Counted from the first letter of the stretch, positions 1 through 13,300 are shown. The stretch: 64,000 nt of DNA from Crotophaga sulcirostris (GCA_013397455.1 VYZB01000024.1:2524934-2588933); one strand, 5' to 3'. Made by a program: numbers and translations. Notes: generated from the sequence alone by a model not told the origin.

Positions 1-2107
1 ACCTCTGAGCTTGTGCTGCCTGGTGCGAGCACCTTCCGCTGAGACACTCAGCACTGGTGTCAGCGAGCGAGGAGACATCTGCCTCTGGAGCAGAGAACAG
101 AATCCAGCACTGCAACTGCCAAGATGATGAGCTGTGTCTCTGTGGGAGCTTTTTACCTTCTGCATTGTGTAATTGTTATAAAATTAAGTTAAAATACCCT
201 GAAGAGGAAGGAGGGTCCATCATGCAGTATAACTCTTTCCAATCACAGCAAGGGTCACCACTCAGGCTGAGGAGGACAGGAGGGGAGAGCACAGGGCATG
301 CCACAGGGAAGGAATCTCTCCTCATTGTGCTGAGGAAGGCACAGAGCTTCCAGCTTTCATCCCAGACCTTGTGGTCATTGGGGAATCAGTCAGTCTCCTC
401 CTCTTGGCAGCCACACTGGTGGAAGCAGAGCTGTGGGCTTCCAAAGATAGGAATGGAAGCAGCAAGTGTGGCCAGCCAGGGGAGACTTGCAGGGCACTGG
501 ATGAAAAATCAGGCTAAGTAGAAAGGACCAAGGAGCTTGTGCTCACAGAAGACTTGGCTGCCAAGAGAAAGGCAACTTCTGGTTTGTTTTACTTACTTTT
601 CCACACTGTTGAATCCCAGGAACAGCCTGGAGGAACCACAAACGGGGCTGCTGCTCTCTCCCGGAGACACAAGTTCCCTGCCACTGTGTCCTGAGGGGAC
701 ATCCCTCCTAATGAAATTACCAGCTAGTCTCTGCTGCCTAGCCTTTGTATTAGCAGAGTTTAAATTAGACCATCACTCTGAAATGCCAGCCTCTCTTTGC
801 TGGTGATAGGTGAGAGGATGCAAGCATAATCAAAGGAGGAAATTAATCCAGTCTGATTCATCTAATCTTAGTTCAAATGAAATGCTTCAAGGAGGTAGTG
901 GAGACTTGGTCTTCAGCATGTGCTGGAGCTTGGGCTCTGGCTGCAGCCAGAGTCATGCCAACCTTGGAGCAAGGCTAACTGCGGGTATCAGTGGGTCCAG
1001 AATGCCCACTGGCAGAGTAGCCAGGCCACAGACAAACGGAGTCGCCAGCTTGCAGGGACAGTATTTCCAAAATGTTCTTGGGCCAGAGAGGAGCAAAGGA
1101 TTGAGGAATAATTGGCTAAAATTCCGTTACAAAATGGGAAACCTTTTATACTGACTTATTGGTTTGGTGGTGATGATGCTTAGGGCTAGTGCAGAGAAGG
1201 ACCAGAGAAAGGGAAAATGGTTTGTGTGTTGGATAGGATATCCCATGATCTGCCCCAACATATGCAGAGGAGGAGGTCAACCGAGCGAAGTGTCCTCTCT
1301 CTCACCTACCATGGAGATGGAACAGTAAGTCTTCTGATTGCTCTCCTCCACTCCAGCAAATCAACCTAATATCTAATTTTTGGTACCTTGAATCATTATT
1401 TCTTATTCAAACCTATATAAATGGAAGTGAAGGATGTGTCGAACAGTTTCTTCCAGAAGGCACGGAAAATTTTGTGTTTAGATAAGCAGTCATTCTTTAC
1501 TGTGCATGACATACTTGCCTCAGTATCAATGAAAAATCATTTGCAGAATGGGTGTATGTGCATTGTCTGTTGTTTAGAATGCTTGTTTCTGTGAAAATTA
1601 TGCTAGTCCAGACAATTAGGTGTGATGGAGATGGAGGATATAGATGCTACAAAGTGCTAAAAAAAAGGCTGAATTTGCTCTGGAAGAAGACTTAAGATTT
1701 CATTACTCCCATTGCATTACAATGTCTAAGAGCAAGGTAACATGAACAGGAAAGGGACTACTTTGACAAATAGCCTTTATTTTGCTTCCTACAATAATTC
1801 TTGGACAAAAGACAGAGTGGGTTTTTGATGCATTGTGTCAGATAATTCTCTCCTCTGACTCAACCACCCTCCCCCAATCTTAACTTGACTGAAATGACGG
1901 TTTGAGTGTACATATATACATCCCGCTGTCTTTATAAATGACACAGTTGTGTGCCTCAAGGTTTACTACAGCACCGTATTTTCCCTATGAAATGTTAAGG
2001 TCCCAAATGGTTCTGTGAGCACAGGAGGAGAAGTGGGATCAGACAGGTGTCATTGCCCTTGCAGCCTGGAGCAATCAAATCATTACCAATGTCTCCACGA
2101 GGATTAA
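1..2107. other. Noncoding left flank, no gene recognised
   Basis: No open frame here resembles a protein I know, and several short frames overlap in the way chance frames do. The first 200 bases or so differ from what follows: they contain several CpGs (for example in CAGCGAGCGAGGAGAC near 60) and then turn AT-rich (near 170-200). That could be the remnant of a repeat cut by the window edge, possibly a long terminal repeat, but no matching end or primer site could be identified. The rest is AT-rich single-copy-looking sequence. Confidence 0.5.
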
Positions 2108-2711
2108 TGGGCTGGGGCCAATTGCGTGAGGTTTAACAAGGCTGTCTTGAGTCCTGCACATGGGTCAGACCTACCCCATGCAACACTACAGGCTTGGGGA
2201 AAAGTGACTGGAAAACTGCCCAAAGGAAAGGAACCTGGGGGTGTTGGTCTATAGCCTGCTGACTATGAGCCAGCAGTGTGCCCATGTGGCTGAGAACGCC
2301 AACAACATCCTGGCTTGTATCAGAAATGGTGTGGCCAGCAGGAGTAAAGAAGTGATAGTCCCCTGTATTTGGCACTGCTGAGGCCACACCTTGAATCCTG
2401 TGTCCAGTTTTGGGTCCCTCAGTACAAGAAGAACATTTAGTTGCTGGAGTGTGTCAAGAGAAGAGTAACAAAGCCGGTGGAGTGTCTGGAGCACAAGTTT
2501 TAATGAGGAGCAACTGAGGCAACTGGGGTTGTTTCATCTGGAGAAAAAGAGGCTGAGGGGAGACTTTATCACTCTCTACAACTACCTGAAAGGAGGTTGT
2601 AGTGAGGTGGGTGTTGGTCTCTTCTCCCAAGTAACAAGTGATAGAACAAGAGGAAATGGCCTCAAGTTGTGGCAGAGGAGGTTTAGATTAGATATAAGGA
2701 AATATTACTAA
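2108..2711 (+). mobile_element. CR1 LINE fragment, plus strand (5' part of a split copy)
   Basis: This is a 5'-truncated CR1 retrotransposon, recognised by the run of typical CR1 ORF2 C-terminal codons: a segment resembling FNKG..VLHMG at the left, phrases related to LGVLV and MSQQCAHVA, then [20 protein letters not shown] and [12 protein letters not shown] near 2,530-2,700. In-frame stops and frameshifts show it is dead; the reverse transcriptase core is absent. It stops abruptly at about 2,711, where a second CR1 in the opposite direction begins, and its sequence resumes near 3,087. It is therefore one copy split by a later insertion. Confidence 0.9.
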
Positions 2712-3086
2712 GAATCATATAATGGTTTGGGTTGGAAGGGACCCTGAAGATCATCTAGTTCCAATCCCCCTGCCACAGGCAGGGACACCTTCCACCAGAC
2801 CAGGCTGCTCAAGACTCCATCCAACCTGGACTTGAACACCTCCGGGGAGAGGGCATCCACAGCTTCCCTGGGCAACCTGTTCCAGTGTCTCACCACCCTC
2901 ATTGTGAGGAATTTCTTCCTAATGTCTAATCTAAATCTTCTCCTTTCCAATTTAAGACCATTTCCCCTTGTCCTATCACTACAAACCCTTGTAAAAGGTC
3001 CCTCCTCAGCTTTCTTGTAGACCCCCTTCAGGTACTGGAAGGCCTCTATGAGGTTCCTCTGAAGCCTTCTCTTCTCCAGGCTGAAC
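2712..3086 (-). mobile_element. CR1 LINE 3' fragment, minus strand, inserted into another CR1
   Basis: The plus strand starts with the reverse complement of a CR1 3' end (AGAATCATATAATGG, then TTTGGGTTGGAAGGGACC) and continues through the reverse complement of the ORF2 C-terminus. Read on the minus strand it gives recognisable CR1 phrases: [36 protein letters not shown] and RHWNRLPREAVDALS. The open frame runs from 3,163 to 2,708, but its first residues lie in the flanking older element. It is a 5'-truncated 3' end of about 375 bp. It is better preserved than its host copy, which fits a younger insertion. Its exact 5' end is uncertain by about 10 bp. Confidence 0.9.
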
Positions 3087-3256
3087 AACTTCACCAAATA
3101 GGTTGCCAAGCATTGGAACAAGCTGCCCGGGGAAAGACATGTAAATGTAGTGCTCAGGGACATGGGTTAGCAGTGGAATCGACCGTGCTATGCTGAGGGT
3201 TAGACCTGATGTTCTTAAAGGCCTTTTCCAACCTAAATGATTCTGTGATTCTGTGT
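3087..3256 (+). mobile_element. CR1 LINE 3' end, plus strand (remainder of the split copy)
   Basis: The CR1 that begins near 2,108 resumes here with a stretch related to the CR1 sequence for TTCACTGAAAGGGTTGCC, then CATTGGAACAAGCTGCC. It runs through the noncoding 3' region (GGACATGGGTTAG, CTTTTCCAACCTAAATG) and ends in two copies of the octamer-like tail (ATTCTGTG) at about 3,239-3,254. Such a tail is characteristic of chicken-repeat-1 elements. Together with 2,108-2,711 it makes one element of roughly 770 bp. Confidence 0.88.
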
Positions 3257-6200
3257 TTTGTTTTTATGCCCTTAACTGGAGAAAGTGAGGAAGAAACCTG
3301 AGCAAGGTTTAACAGGTCTGGAAATGGTTTGTTTTTCTGAACACTGGGACATCTAATCCAATGCAGAAATGCACAATGCTGGCCGAGACCTAAAGCCAGT
3401 CAAACAGTTTGGAAAATAAATTCGCATTGTAAGCGATAGGATTGCCCACAAATGGGGAGGAGATCAGAGGAAGCAGTGAGGGTCCCTGTCTCCTGCGATC
3501 TTGCAAACAAGGTCATTGGGCTTTCTCTAAGAGCTTTCTTGTAACGTAAGCCATCTGCTGTGATGTGATATAGCTTCAGTGTCACTGTGCTGCTTTGGGT
3601 CAGAAAGGAATATGCTTGAAACCTGCACAGTTTCTCAAAGTCCACTTTGAAGTTATGAAGTAATAAATCCAAAAATACAGAGATTGTCACAAATGTGATA
3701 AAGAGAAGAGGACTGAAGTAGTGAAATTCCAGAACTGTTTCTCCAAAACAGCAACGAAGCACCAAGGTGTAGGAAGGTGGCAGAGCCCGACTTGGAATGA
3801 CACAAAGGCAGTGAAGAAAAAACTGACTTTTCAGGGAAAGATTTGGAGAAGAAAACCCTGAACAAAATATTGACTTCCAATCTTCCATCAAAATATGCTT
3901 TGAAATAGTAAATCCAATGACTGAATTCCCATTACATACAAAAGACTGAAAAAACCTTTTAGTACAAAACCCATTAGTAAGGTAGAAAGGAAATATTTGC
4001 CTCCATAGAAAGTCAAATGTTCTTTTTATTCCATAGAGGCACACGTATTCGGGGTCAGTGCTGTACGCGAACTCCGTGAGCAAGATGTTGTTTCTCTGTC
4101 CTAATCCATTTACAAATTGAGTCAGTGAAGTACCAGTTAACCTCAGGTCATTAATTTTAAATACACTACCAGTTTTCTTCCTTTTTTTTTCTTTTCTTTA
4201 TCTTGTCTAATAGCCTGTGGGGAGAAAAAAAATTGCTGGGATCCCTAGCCTTCAATAAATCTTTCCTTAATGCTCCAGTATCAGGGATTAGATTACCATT
4301 ATCCATGGTCTTTGAGCTGCTGAAGACATTTCTGTGCCTTTAGTTTTTGTCTCCATCCTGTGCTTCTTCAGATGAGATGTTTTACTGAGGGGGGGGGATT
4401 AGTCCCAGCTCTTATCTTGGTTGAGAATGTGGGATCTATTTCGTCTTTTTGGGAGAGGAAGAAGGAGCAAGAGTTCAGGATCTATAAAACTTCTGTTTTT
4501 ATTTGTTCAGATTCATGATTTTATTTTAATTTAATTTTAATTATTGTAGAGATGTTTTCCACATTTTTAGAACTTATATTCCATTTTTTACTCAAATGTA
4601 AATATGCATTGTATACAGAAGCATACGGAAATTTATCAGAGACCACCTCTGCAGAACAGACAGAAAGTCCCTGGCCAGGTGAGAGCAAATCCTTGTGGCA
4701 ACCTGCTTCAAACCAAGGGCTAGAACATCCACTTGCATCTGCTGCTGACATCTGGCTGTCAGGCAGGTTTCCTAATTCAGTAGTAGGAAATACTATATAG
4801 GAGAAGACCTGGCTGAAGTAATTGTGGGTAAAAATCAGGTATAGAGTGATCCTATGGAGGATCAGTGTCCTCTAATAGTAGCTTCCATTAAAGTGCTTAC
4901 TACCTGAAATCCACCCACAAGCTGCATTTTGATAACAATTTTCTAAGCTCATTTTCCATGTATAGCAATATAACCTTTTTCAATTTAGGTAGCAGTTACA
5001 GAGCTAATTTCCACAAAGCATGGTCATTTTTTCATCTCATCCTTCATATCCAGTGCACCCTTCCCCTTATGTTGCTTGTTGTAATTTACAGTCTGCCATT
5101 CATGGACACTGTTAAAAGCTTTTCATTTCACATCTGGAAGCTGAAGCTGTCTTAAAACTTTCTTCATCTGTTTTGTCAGTCAACAAGAAGAATGGGGACT
5201 TGGGGTGTAATTATGGGTGAGATTAGCCCAACAAGTGAAACACCTGTATGTCCCTTTTGTAAATATGCACTGCTTTTCTGCTGCAGCTGGGATCATAACT
5301 TCAATAATGAACATCCTGTCATCTAACTGGATTTTGGTTTGCTCTGTGGTGCATCACATCTCTGTTTTCAAGGAGATTTTGGAACACTGATTTGTAGTTG
5401 TCCTTAATATTGGGCTGAACGTTTTTCACGCAGTTCTCAAGTAGCATCTGTTAAATTACAAACCAAACAAAGCAACTTTACATTTAACATAAAACTGAAG
5501 GTAAATGACATCATTTTGAATAACCTAAATAATAGTAAAAAACATCTAGTTCTGAATTACTAACCATAGGCTCAGCACAAAAGAAAAATGATCTTGTCCA
5601 AAACAGTCAGACATAGTTCATAACCTATACTGAGGAATTAGTGAAGGTGAATGAATAAGGACCAGGTCCAAAGCTTGAACAAGTCAACAAGTGTTTTCCC
5701 TTTGGCTTTGAGTCTGGAGTTCTTGGTTTGCTTCTGTCCCTGCTAAAATAAACATCAGAAATCTTACTGATGTCAGTGACACAGAAACTGGTGGTAGAAC
5801 TTATCTTTCAAAATTTAATACAAAAATCTTGTCATTCCAATGGGAATAAAATATCCAGAACTAGATGGACAATGAGGATGAAAGATCATGACCATAGCTT
5901 TTAACTTCTGTCCTGTGTAATTCACAACCTTGGAGTGTGGGGAAAGTTTGCTACTTTAGCTGCTGGGTTACTGTGCACATAACTACTTGAACAAATTTAA
6001 GCTCTTAAAGTCATTTACTACCAAAAATGTAGCACAGAGTCACGATGTACCTTCAGGACCAGATGGGTTTTCAGGTTCTGCACTTTCAACTAAAATGCTT
6101 AAAGTGGATCTCAAGGAACTGTAGCATGTTTTGTGATTGATGGTTTCTTTTCGTACTCATAGTAAAAAAATTAATACATAACTTATTTTTTTATTTTATT

Positions 6201-6922
6201 ACACCTGAAGAAATGGTAATGTATTGTAATTTAAATTACAAGATGTGCTTTCTTAGAACACTGTGTTGTTCAGTTTTGCAGATACTGGGATTCATACTGC
6301 CATTGTATTGAAACTATTAGATTTTAAGCCTACTGCAATAAAAATAATTGACAATTTTTATGAGCCATAATATTCATAGTTGCTATAAATGTTAATGAAA
6401 AAATGGTATGAGGAAAGTACATGAGTTATAAAAGTTCATATTTGCTGTTGTTATGTCTGCAAAATCCATTTTATCATCTCTTCCGCTTTTCCTTTAAAAT
6501 ATTACTTGTTAAAATTTATGTCCGTTTTTAGTAGAATTTGTTGACAGAGAAGTACAAGATCTCTGAACATATGAGCTGGCCGAACCTTAACAGATGTGCT
6601 ACATTTCCCCCCTGGAAGGCTCTGCAGCAAGATTGGTTACCTTCCCCAAAATGTTTATAGCTTTGTCTCAGAGTCTGTTGTCCTGATGAAGCAAAAAATG
6701 GATGTAATTCTATGGTCTGTGTTGTGAAGAAAGACTTATGTAAAAAAATTATAGTTATTCCCCTGACTCTAAAACGGAATTCTGATTGAATAAGGTTGTA
6801 TTTGTTTCTATTTTGTGAACAAACTTCAAACACTCACATTCAGTCCACAAACCTTACCTTTTATATCTCCAAAAAGCAGCTGCTAACTTTTTATATATTG
6901 GTACTTTGGGGTATTCTCCTCT
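3257..6922. other. Noncoding region; holds one unexplained long open frame
   Basis: No gene is recognised. On the minus strand a frame is open from 4,197 to a stop at 3,400 (about 265 codons), the longest in the window; its first in-frame ATG is at 3,886-3,888. I do not recognise the translation, it has hydrophobic and Cys-rich stretches but no domain I know. A CpG-containing patch at about 4,036-4,082 is unusual for this AT-rich neighbourhood. The remainder is AT-rich, with an eight-or-so-base G run near 4,390 and several poly-A/T tracts. Confidence 0.45.
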
Positions 6923-7304
6923 CTCAGGGGAGACCTTATTGCCCTCTACAACTACCTAAAAGGAGGTTGTAGTCAAGCGGGGGTTGGTCTCTTCTCACAG
7001 GTGACCAGTGACAGAACTAGAGGGCATAGCAGGGACAGAACTAGAGGGCATAGACTTAAGCTTCATCAGGGAAAGTTTAGACTTGCTGTTAGGAAAAAGT
7101 TCTTCACTGAAAGGGTGATTGACCATTGGAATGCGCTGCCCAGGGAGGTGGTGGAGTCACCGACCCTGGAGGTGTTTAAGGGAGGACTGGATGAGGCACT
7201 CAGTGCCATGGTTTAGATGATGGGTTGGTGTTAGTGTTGGCTTATAGGTTGGACTTGATGATCTCAGAGGTCCTTTCCAACCTTGTGGTACTGTGATACT
7301 GTGA
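6923..7304 (+). mobile_element. CR1 LINE 3' fragment, plus strand
   Basis: This is a 5'-truncated CR1 copy. It covers the end of ORF2 (codons resembling [15 protein letters not shown] at the left, then the [34 protein letters not shown] and [12 protein letters not shown] phrases from 7,001 to 7,214) and the 3' noncoding end with CTTTCCAACCTTGTGG. It ends in a short tail of TACTGTGA repeats. It contains an internal 24-bp tandem duplication at 7,006-7,053 that repeats the DRTRGH codons in frame. It is not autonomous. Confidence 0.92.
7006..7053 (+). repeat. 24-bp tandem duplication inside CR1
   Basis: Bases 7,006-7,029 are repeated at 7,030-7,053 with one mismatch (CAGTGACAG against CAGGGACAG at the start). 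The duplication adds eight codons, giving SDRTRGHS followed by RDRTRGHR in the CR1 frame. Confidence 0.9.
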
Positions 7305-10300
7305 ACTGGATTCAGTGTGGTTTGTATGGTTGCTTAGAGTCTACTACCTACCTAGTAATTTTTTTCTTCCAAAAAAATCCTGATCAATCTCTTCTACTTC
7401 TTTGTCTCTCTCCAACAAATATCAAAGCCATGTTACAAGGACATGCACCAGGGAGCCCACCAGTGGATGAGAACTACCAGATCAAGGAAGGTGTGGAGCA
7501 CTTCTCTTCACTACCTTGCCAACCAAATGAAAACTTCATGCCAAAGTTTTAACTTTAGAGGAAGGTCTAATATTTGCAATTTTTGATATTTTAAGATTTT
7601 GTTCTCTCCCTTTACAGGATTGTGCTCTGAAAAGTAAGGGTGGTTAGGGACAGTCTGGGTTGAAAGGGAATCAATCCTAGCTCAAAAATGCAATAATGTT
7701 CCGTTCAAATTCATGTGTATGTTTTAGTGCCATAAATTCGTGGGACCAGAAATGACTAGACATTATATGTGACTGTTAAGTCATACTGTCAGCTAAAGAA
7801 TATCCAGGACATTGCATGTTAAAGTAAGCTCATGAGTAGCATTAAGAACTACCAATTATACACAACTCTCACAAAACTGCCCCTGAGGTATTAAAGTCTG
7901 ATAGATAAGTACTTAGCTACTCTAAGTGAAAATATCCAAAGAGGTAAAGTGCCTTTTTCAAGAGTTTTGCATGCTTTTGAAACCTCAAGGCTACCTTAAC
8001 ACTAAATATTGAGGAAAAATACTTTTAGAAAGCTTCCACATAAATCACCGTGGTATGAAAGCTGGCAAGAACTACTGGCTTTCAAGTGCTGTGTTACCTC
8101 GTGGCTCCTCACCTTACCCACCACAACATTAGTTTCATTCCAGTTTTGCACACTGTTTCTGTAAGGTATTGCTATGTTTCTTTGGCAGTGACGTGTCTGA
8201 GCAGTGAACACCAACCCAGAGTGAAAACTAGTGCATGTGAATATGTACAAGAAAATACTTCTCACAAAATGCAAACTACAATTCGACTGCCAATGCTGTT
8301 TGTAACCATCTAACCTGTATCAAACAGTAGTGGTTTTTTCAATAAAAACTATTTATCCTTTCAACAGAGTTCTCCAGGAAAATGCTTGCTTTGTCTGTTC
8401 TATAAGCTATGTCCCCACTGTAGACTTCAGTCAGTGAAGCTACAGGAGTTGGGACAGGAAATATGTAAAATTAGAACCATATAGCTCTCCTGGATGATAC
8501 TTCTGGTAACAACAGTTAAATATGCCATGAACTGCATGGAGAGTCTGCGTCCTTTGCTTCTTCCCAGTCCCCCGTAACATCAAATCTGAATGGCAGGTCT
8601 TTGCTTTGAGCCCAAGAGGTTCACCATGGCCTATAAACCTGTACACAATGCCAGCTGTCCTCCCCGTATTGACCCATTTTCTAACTCCCGTCTTTGTGCT
8701 TTCTCCTGTTCTGTGCCTTGTCTCTGGGGAAAAATGACTTACTAAAAACACCCTCCTACTGACCCTGCTGCTCTTCTGCAAATCACTCCTTAAAATTCTT
8801 TCCTTTGCTTTGACAGTTTTAAAACATAAGGAGCTATGAAGTTCCTTATATGCCAAGACTAGAGTCTGTCATGCTGACCAGCCCTATCTCCCAGGTTTCC
8901 TGAACTCCTTAGGTGTCTGTACTTGTCTTTCTACAGGACTGAGAACGATGACTTCTTGCGATATCTACACAACAGCATAACACAGAAACAATGACAACAT
9001 ATCTTATAATATAAACTAATGGACCAGCAGTTTAAAGAAAGCATCTATGAAGGAAACTGAGGGGAAAAAATGGAAGAGCTTAGCTATTTGGCTTGACTCA
9101 GTAACAAGTGGACAGCACAGAGCAGAGGATGAACATCGCTTCAGAATACTTAAGGAAGGATGACTGTATGAGGCACAGATTAGAGGTAAGTGCTTTTTGA
9201 TGGGAGAACTGGCACTCCCTATATTTTTCTAGGGGAAGGTAGCTTCCTGGGAACACTGGGAGCCTTGTTGGCTAAGTTCAGTCTTTATAAACAGTTCTCT
9301 TGCTGCTGTCTAGTCACCGTTTCTGACTATAGATCTCACACTTGAGCACCTTGTGCAAGTATTTTTGTAAGCAGAAACTGCTGCAAGCCCATCTTTGCAT
9401 CATGAGCTGAATTTTGCCCTATGGTCCCTTCACGAGGGGTTGCAGGGTATAGGTGCAAAATGGACATGCATCGTGTTAAGAAGTGGAGTAGAAAGTTAAG
9501 GTCAGGCTGTATTATGAAATGGAAATAACACATAGGAAAAAAGAAAGGTGAAAAGGCATGAGTCAGATGTCTCATCAGAGGAATCTGTGTTACCACAGAG
9601 GACCAAAACTTCTGAGATGTCCAACAGGGACAGGCAAGGAGAACACAGGATCTATAGAAAATGCATACTTTTCTGGAGGGGCAGTAGCTGGGCAGGGTAT
9701 ACCAGGGCATCACACTTAGTGCTGGTTATGACTTAATGAACAATGGACTTGCTTTCTTTTTCTAGACCTTAGTTTTGGGCTTCTAGCAAACATGAGGTTT
9801 TACAGAAAATGCAGATCTTTCTGTGAAACTGTTTTGATGAATTTGTGCTCTCTAAACAGAGTGAAGGCATGGATGCTAATCTCCCCATAATTTTAGGAAA
9901 AAAAAATATAATTGAAATTGACGTCCTAGAGGACATCACTAGCTATGTGAAGACAGGGTCCATGAATAAACTCTAGAAATGTCACTTCACATTTTCTCTT
10001 CACTGACTGTGAATGAAATTTAGGTGTTTAACAGACCAGACACAAAATAAAGTGAACAGGGAGCTAAAGTGAGGTGAAGACAGAGCTCAGATATGCCACT
10101 TGCATATCTAGAAGGATGACTAAATATGGAAGTTCTTCTGAATGGAGGAGTTTTATCCACTCTAGTAAGGATAGATGGATTATTATTCTGTGTAAAAGAC
10201 CATGACTTTGAATAGTTTTATTTTTTCAAGTTTCACTATTGTGTTTGAGAAGTAAATACATATAAAGAAACCTATCAGACTGGTCACTGCGTGCTCTATG

Positions 10301-13300
10301 TTGCTCCACTTCATTTCGTTTGTGAGAGACAAACATCAGGAAGAGATGAATAATGATGGTAAACTTGCAAACTGTCTTCAACATTTTTGAAAATGTGCTT
10401 AGGAAAATGAATTTTAAAGTGTTAGCGACCATCAGACTAGATACACCACAAAATGACAAAGACAAAATTAGGCAATGACTTGCTGCTGTCTATAAGCTGT
10501 ATGTGATGCTGCGGTAAATCCAGCTACAAAAAAGCAAGCACTGTTCTTGCCTGGGAGCTGTGGGGTACAAATTGCATAGGATGAGCGATGAGCTCTGACT
10601 GTCGCTTTTGCTGTCATGAAAGGCTTTCCTGGATCACATATTGGCAAAGGCAGGGACTGGCTTTGGGGAATTTTCAAGCCAGCATTTTTTTTTGAATATG
10701 CATCAAAATACTGAAAAAATGCCCAGTCACATGGCTGCCTGCAAGGCCATAATTGCTGTGAGACAGCAACAGCCACTTCTGCACACAGAGGAGGGACCCA
10801 CAACCAGTACAACTCATTTCTGACAAGACAGTACGTTGCGTTTGCCAGGTCTTGCAGTTACAAGCTCAGTAACCTTTTGGCCTGTGCCCTGGGATATGCT
10901 GCTTAATGTACACAGGTAGGTGGCCAAATAAACATCAGGGCAGTGGCAACTGTTGGCAGGGAGGATGCAACACCTGAGTGAACAGGGTGAGACCCACCAT
11001 GGGCTCAACCCGTTGCTGCCCTCGCAAACAGGACTGCTGTGGAGTTGGGCACAGTTCATTGTGAATAAAGGAATGAAATCTGATTTCACGACTGAGGGAA
11101 CCATGCAGGAAGGACATCCTGTATCAGTCCTGGCAGGCAGGGAATAATGTAGACAGCTTCTCACTTTCCTCTGTTCACATGCCAGCAGAGGAATGGGATA
11201 GCTACATTAGAAAAGCCCAACCCAGAGTGGGTCTCCTGTCAAATGGCAACCTTCAGGAGGAAAGAGTTGTAAGTAAAGCGTTGTAATCTTTAAAATGTTT
11301 CCAGTTTATGTGATGGAACTGAAGAGAGGAAGGCAGATCTAATGGAAAATTAGAAAATGCATTAGTTGGCAGTGAGATAGAGGGAACAGTGACAGATTTC
11401 TTCTAACAAATTAGAACCACCTGAACTTTCTTTCTTCCTACACTTTAAAATAAATTATTCTTTCCAAGCCTTTCAAAATATGGTGAGAAAATGAAATTAG
11501 TAAATATTGCTTTTTATATCAAATTTCAACATTACAACCTATTTTTATAAGAAAAATATTTGCTGGAGTAAGCAGTTCTGGAAGATTGTTGCATGATTTA
11601 TTTTTCCTTATTGTTATGTAGGATTTCTGCTCTGCAGATATCAGATAGATGAAGTAAAATATTCTCTCATTTCACCAAATAGCTTTTGACAACAGGATGA
11701 TGTGAAAAAAAATATTTCACAGGGTTGAGATCCCCATAAAAAAGCTCTATACTTTTATGGGAGTCCATCAAGATTTCCCAGAGGAGTCTTTGGACAATTC
11801 CAAGGGTCTTTCCTCTGCTTGTTTATTAAGTCTTTTTTCCATTGACTTTAGGGAACATTTTATGTGAACCATTTACATGAACTGCAGCCCACTCTCAAAG
11901 GTCACACAAACCTGCAATAGGTCAAACCCTAAAAGTCCTGCTACGTGGATTCCTAAATTTAATGTCACTAGAAAAGTCAGGGAGAACTGAGTCCCTCTTT
12001 GGACAAAGTAAAGACTTCAGGACATGAACAAGATCAGTTTCTTTTGTTTGCCTCTAGGCAAGGAAAGTCAGTACATTTTGCAGTACAACCACTGGATTTT
12101 GAAAAATAATGATTAGGACCTCACTTTCGTGAAACACTTGGGAAAGTGCTTAGCTAAACTTTAAACAGGAAAAAAAAGTTGTGTTTAACGGCCACTACAT
12201 TGTTTATCTGAACAAAACTATTTTATTTTAATTCCTTTTAAATGAGCACCTCCTTTCCATCTCCTGATCAGTTTTCAAACCTGTGACTTCAGACTTATTA
12301 AATTAAAGAACTGAATGGAGTGGATGTTCAAAGGAGGAGTTCAGATTATTGGAATCTTTTTCATCAGCTACATTTTCTTCAAGTGAATAAAATACGTGTT
12401 ATAGAGCTTAAAGATAGTATCTGCATCTTTTTTACCTACGGTGAGAAAGAGTCTTGCTGCACCAAGGGAGCAGCCTTCACAGGGTTTAAACAAGTCTGGA
12501 AGCTGGAAGGTGTCCACTTGTGCTGGTTGTTGCTAGAGCCATCAATCTGAATCAGAGCTGGCAAACATACCAGGCCTTTGTACCACTGTTTGAAATAATA
12601 TTCTTCTCTGATTGAATAATACAACCATTTGGGAAAATGTCTCTGAGATAAAATCAACAGCTTTTTCTCCTTCCCTATTAATTAAAATTGCCATATTCTG
12701 CCTGTCAGTATGTTCTTTGATGGCAGTGGAAAAATGGACAGCTGATTTTTGCCTAAAGATGTATTAGATCTAAAAGAAATGTAGTCTTGCACTTGCAGAT
12801 TGTTTCAGTCCTAAGGGTTTGTCCACTTAGCTGACTTCAGAGTCAAAAAACTGAAACATTTTTCCTACACCTTGTCATGAAGTTTATCTATAAATGATCC
12901 AAAGACAGTAAACTTTCCCTTTTCTTGGTAACTTTTGTGAAGTGTATTAAATTTGCAAAACTTTAAGGAAAATCATAACTTGTCCTTAATATGCCCTTCT
13001 GTTTTCATTTATCCTGTTGGTTACAGAATAGTTATTAAGGCTGTTTGCCCTGGTGTGGTATTCCCTTGGTGCAGCAAGATTCTCTCTCATGAAACTACCA
13101 AAAGATACGTTATCCTCCAGTGTAAACTATAAAATAATAGGAATGAAATGGGCAATTGAGTATGAAGCTGAAATAAAAAGGAATTTTATTCCCTTTCACT
13201 GAGGTCCTCCCTAATTAGTCCCTTTGTCGCACCCCACTCTGGTGCCCCTGCTTCTGCACCCCTTTCCTTATAGGTAAACCTGTGGTCTTCACCATAGCTG

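Noticed and set aside
2708..3163. 151-codon minus-strand frame as a host gene
   Set aside because: The translation is the C-terminal part of CR1 ORF2, and its first residues run into a second CR1 in the opposite orientation.
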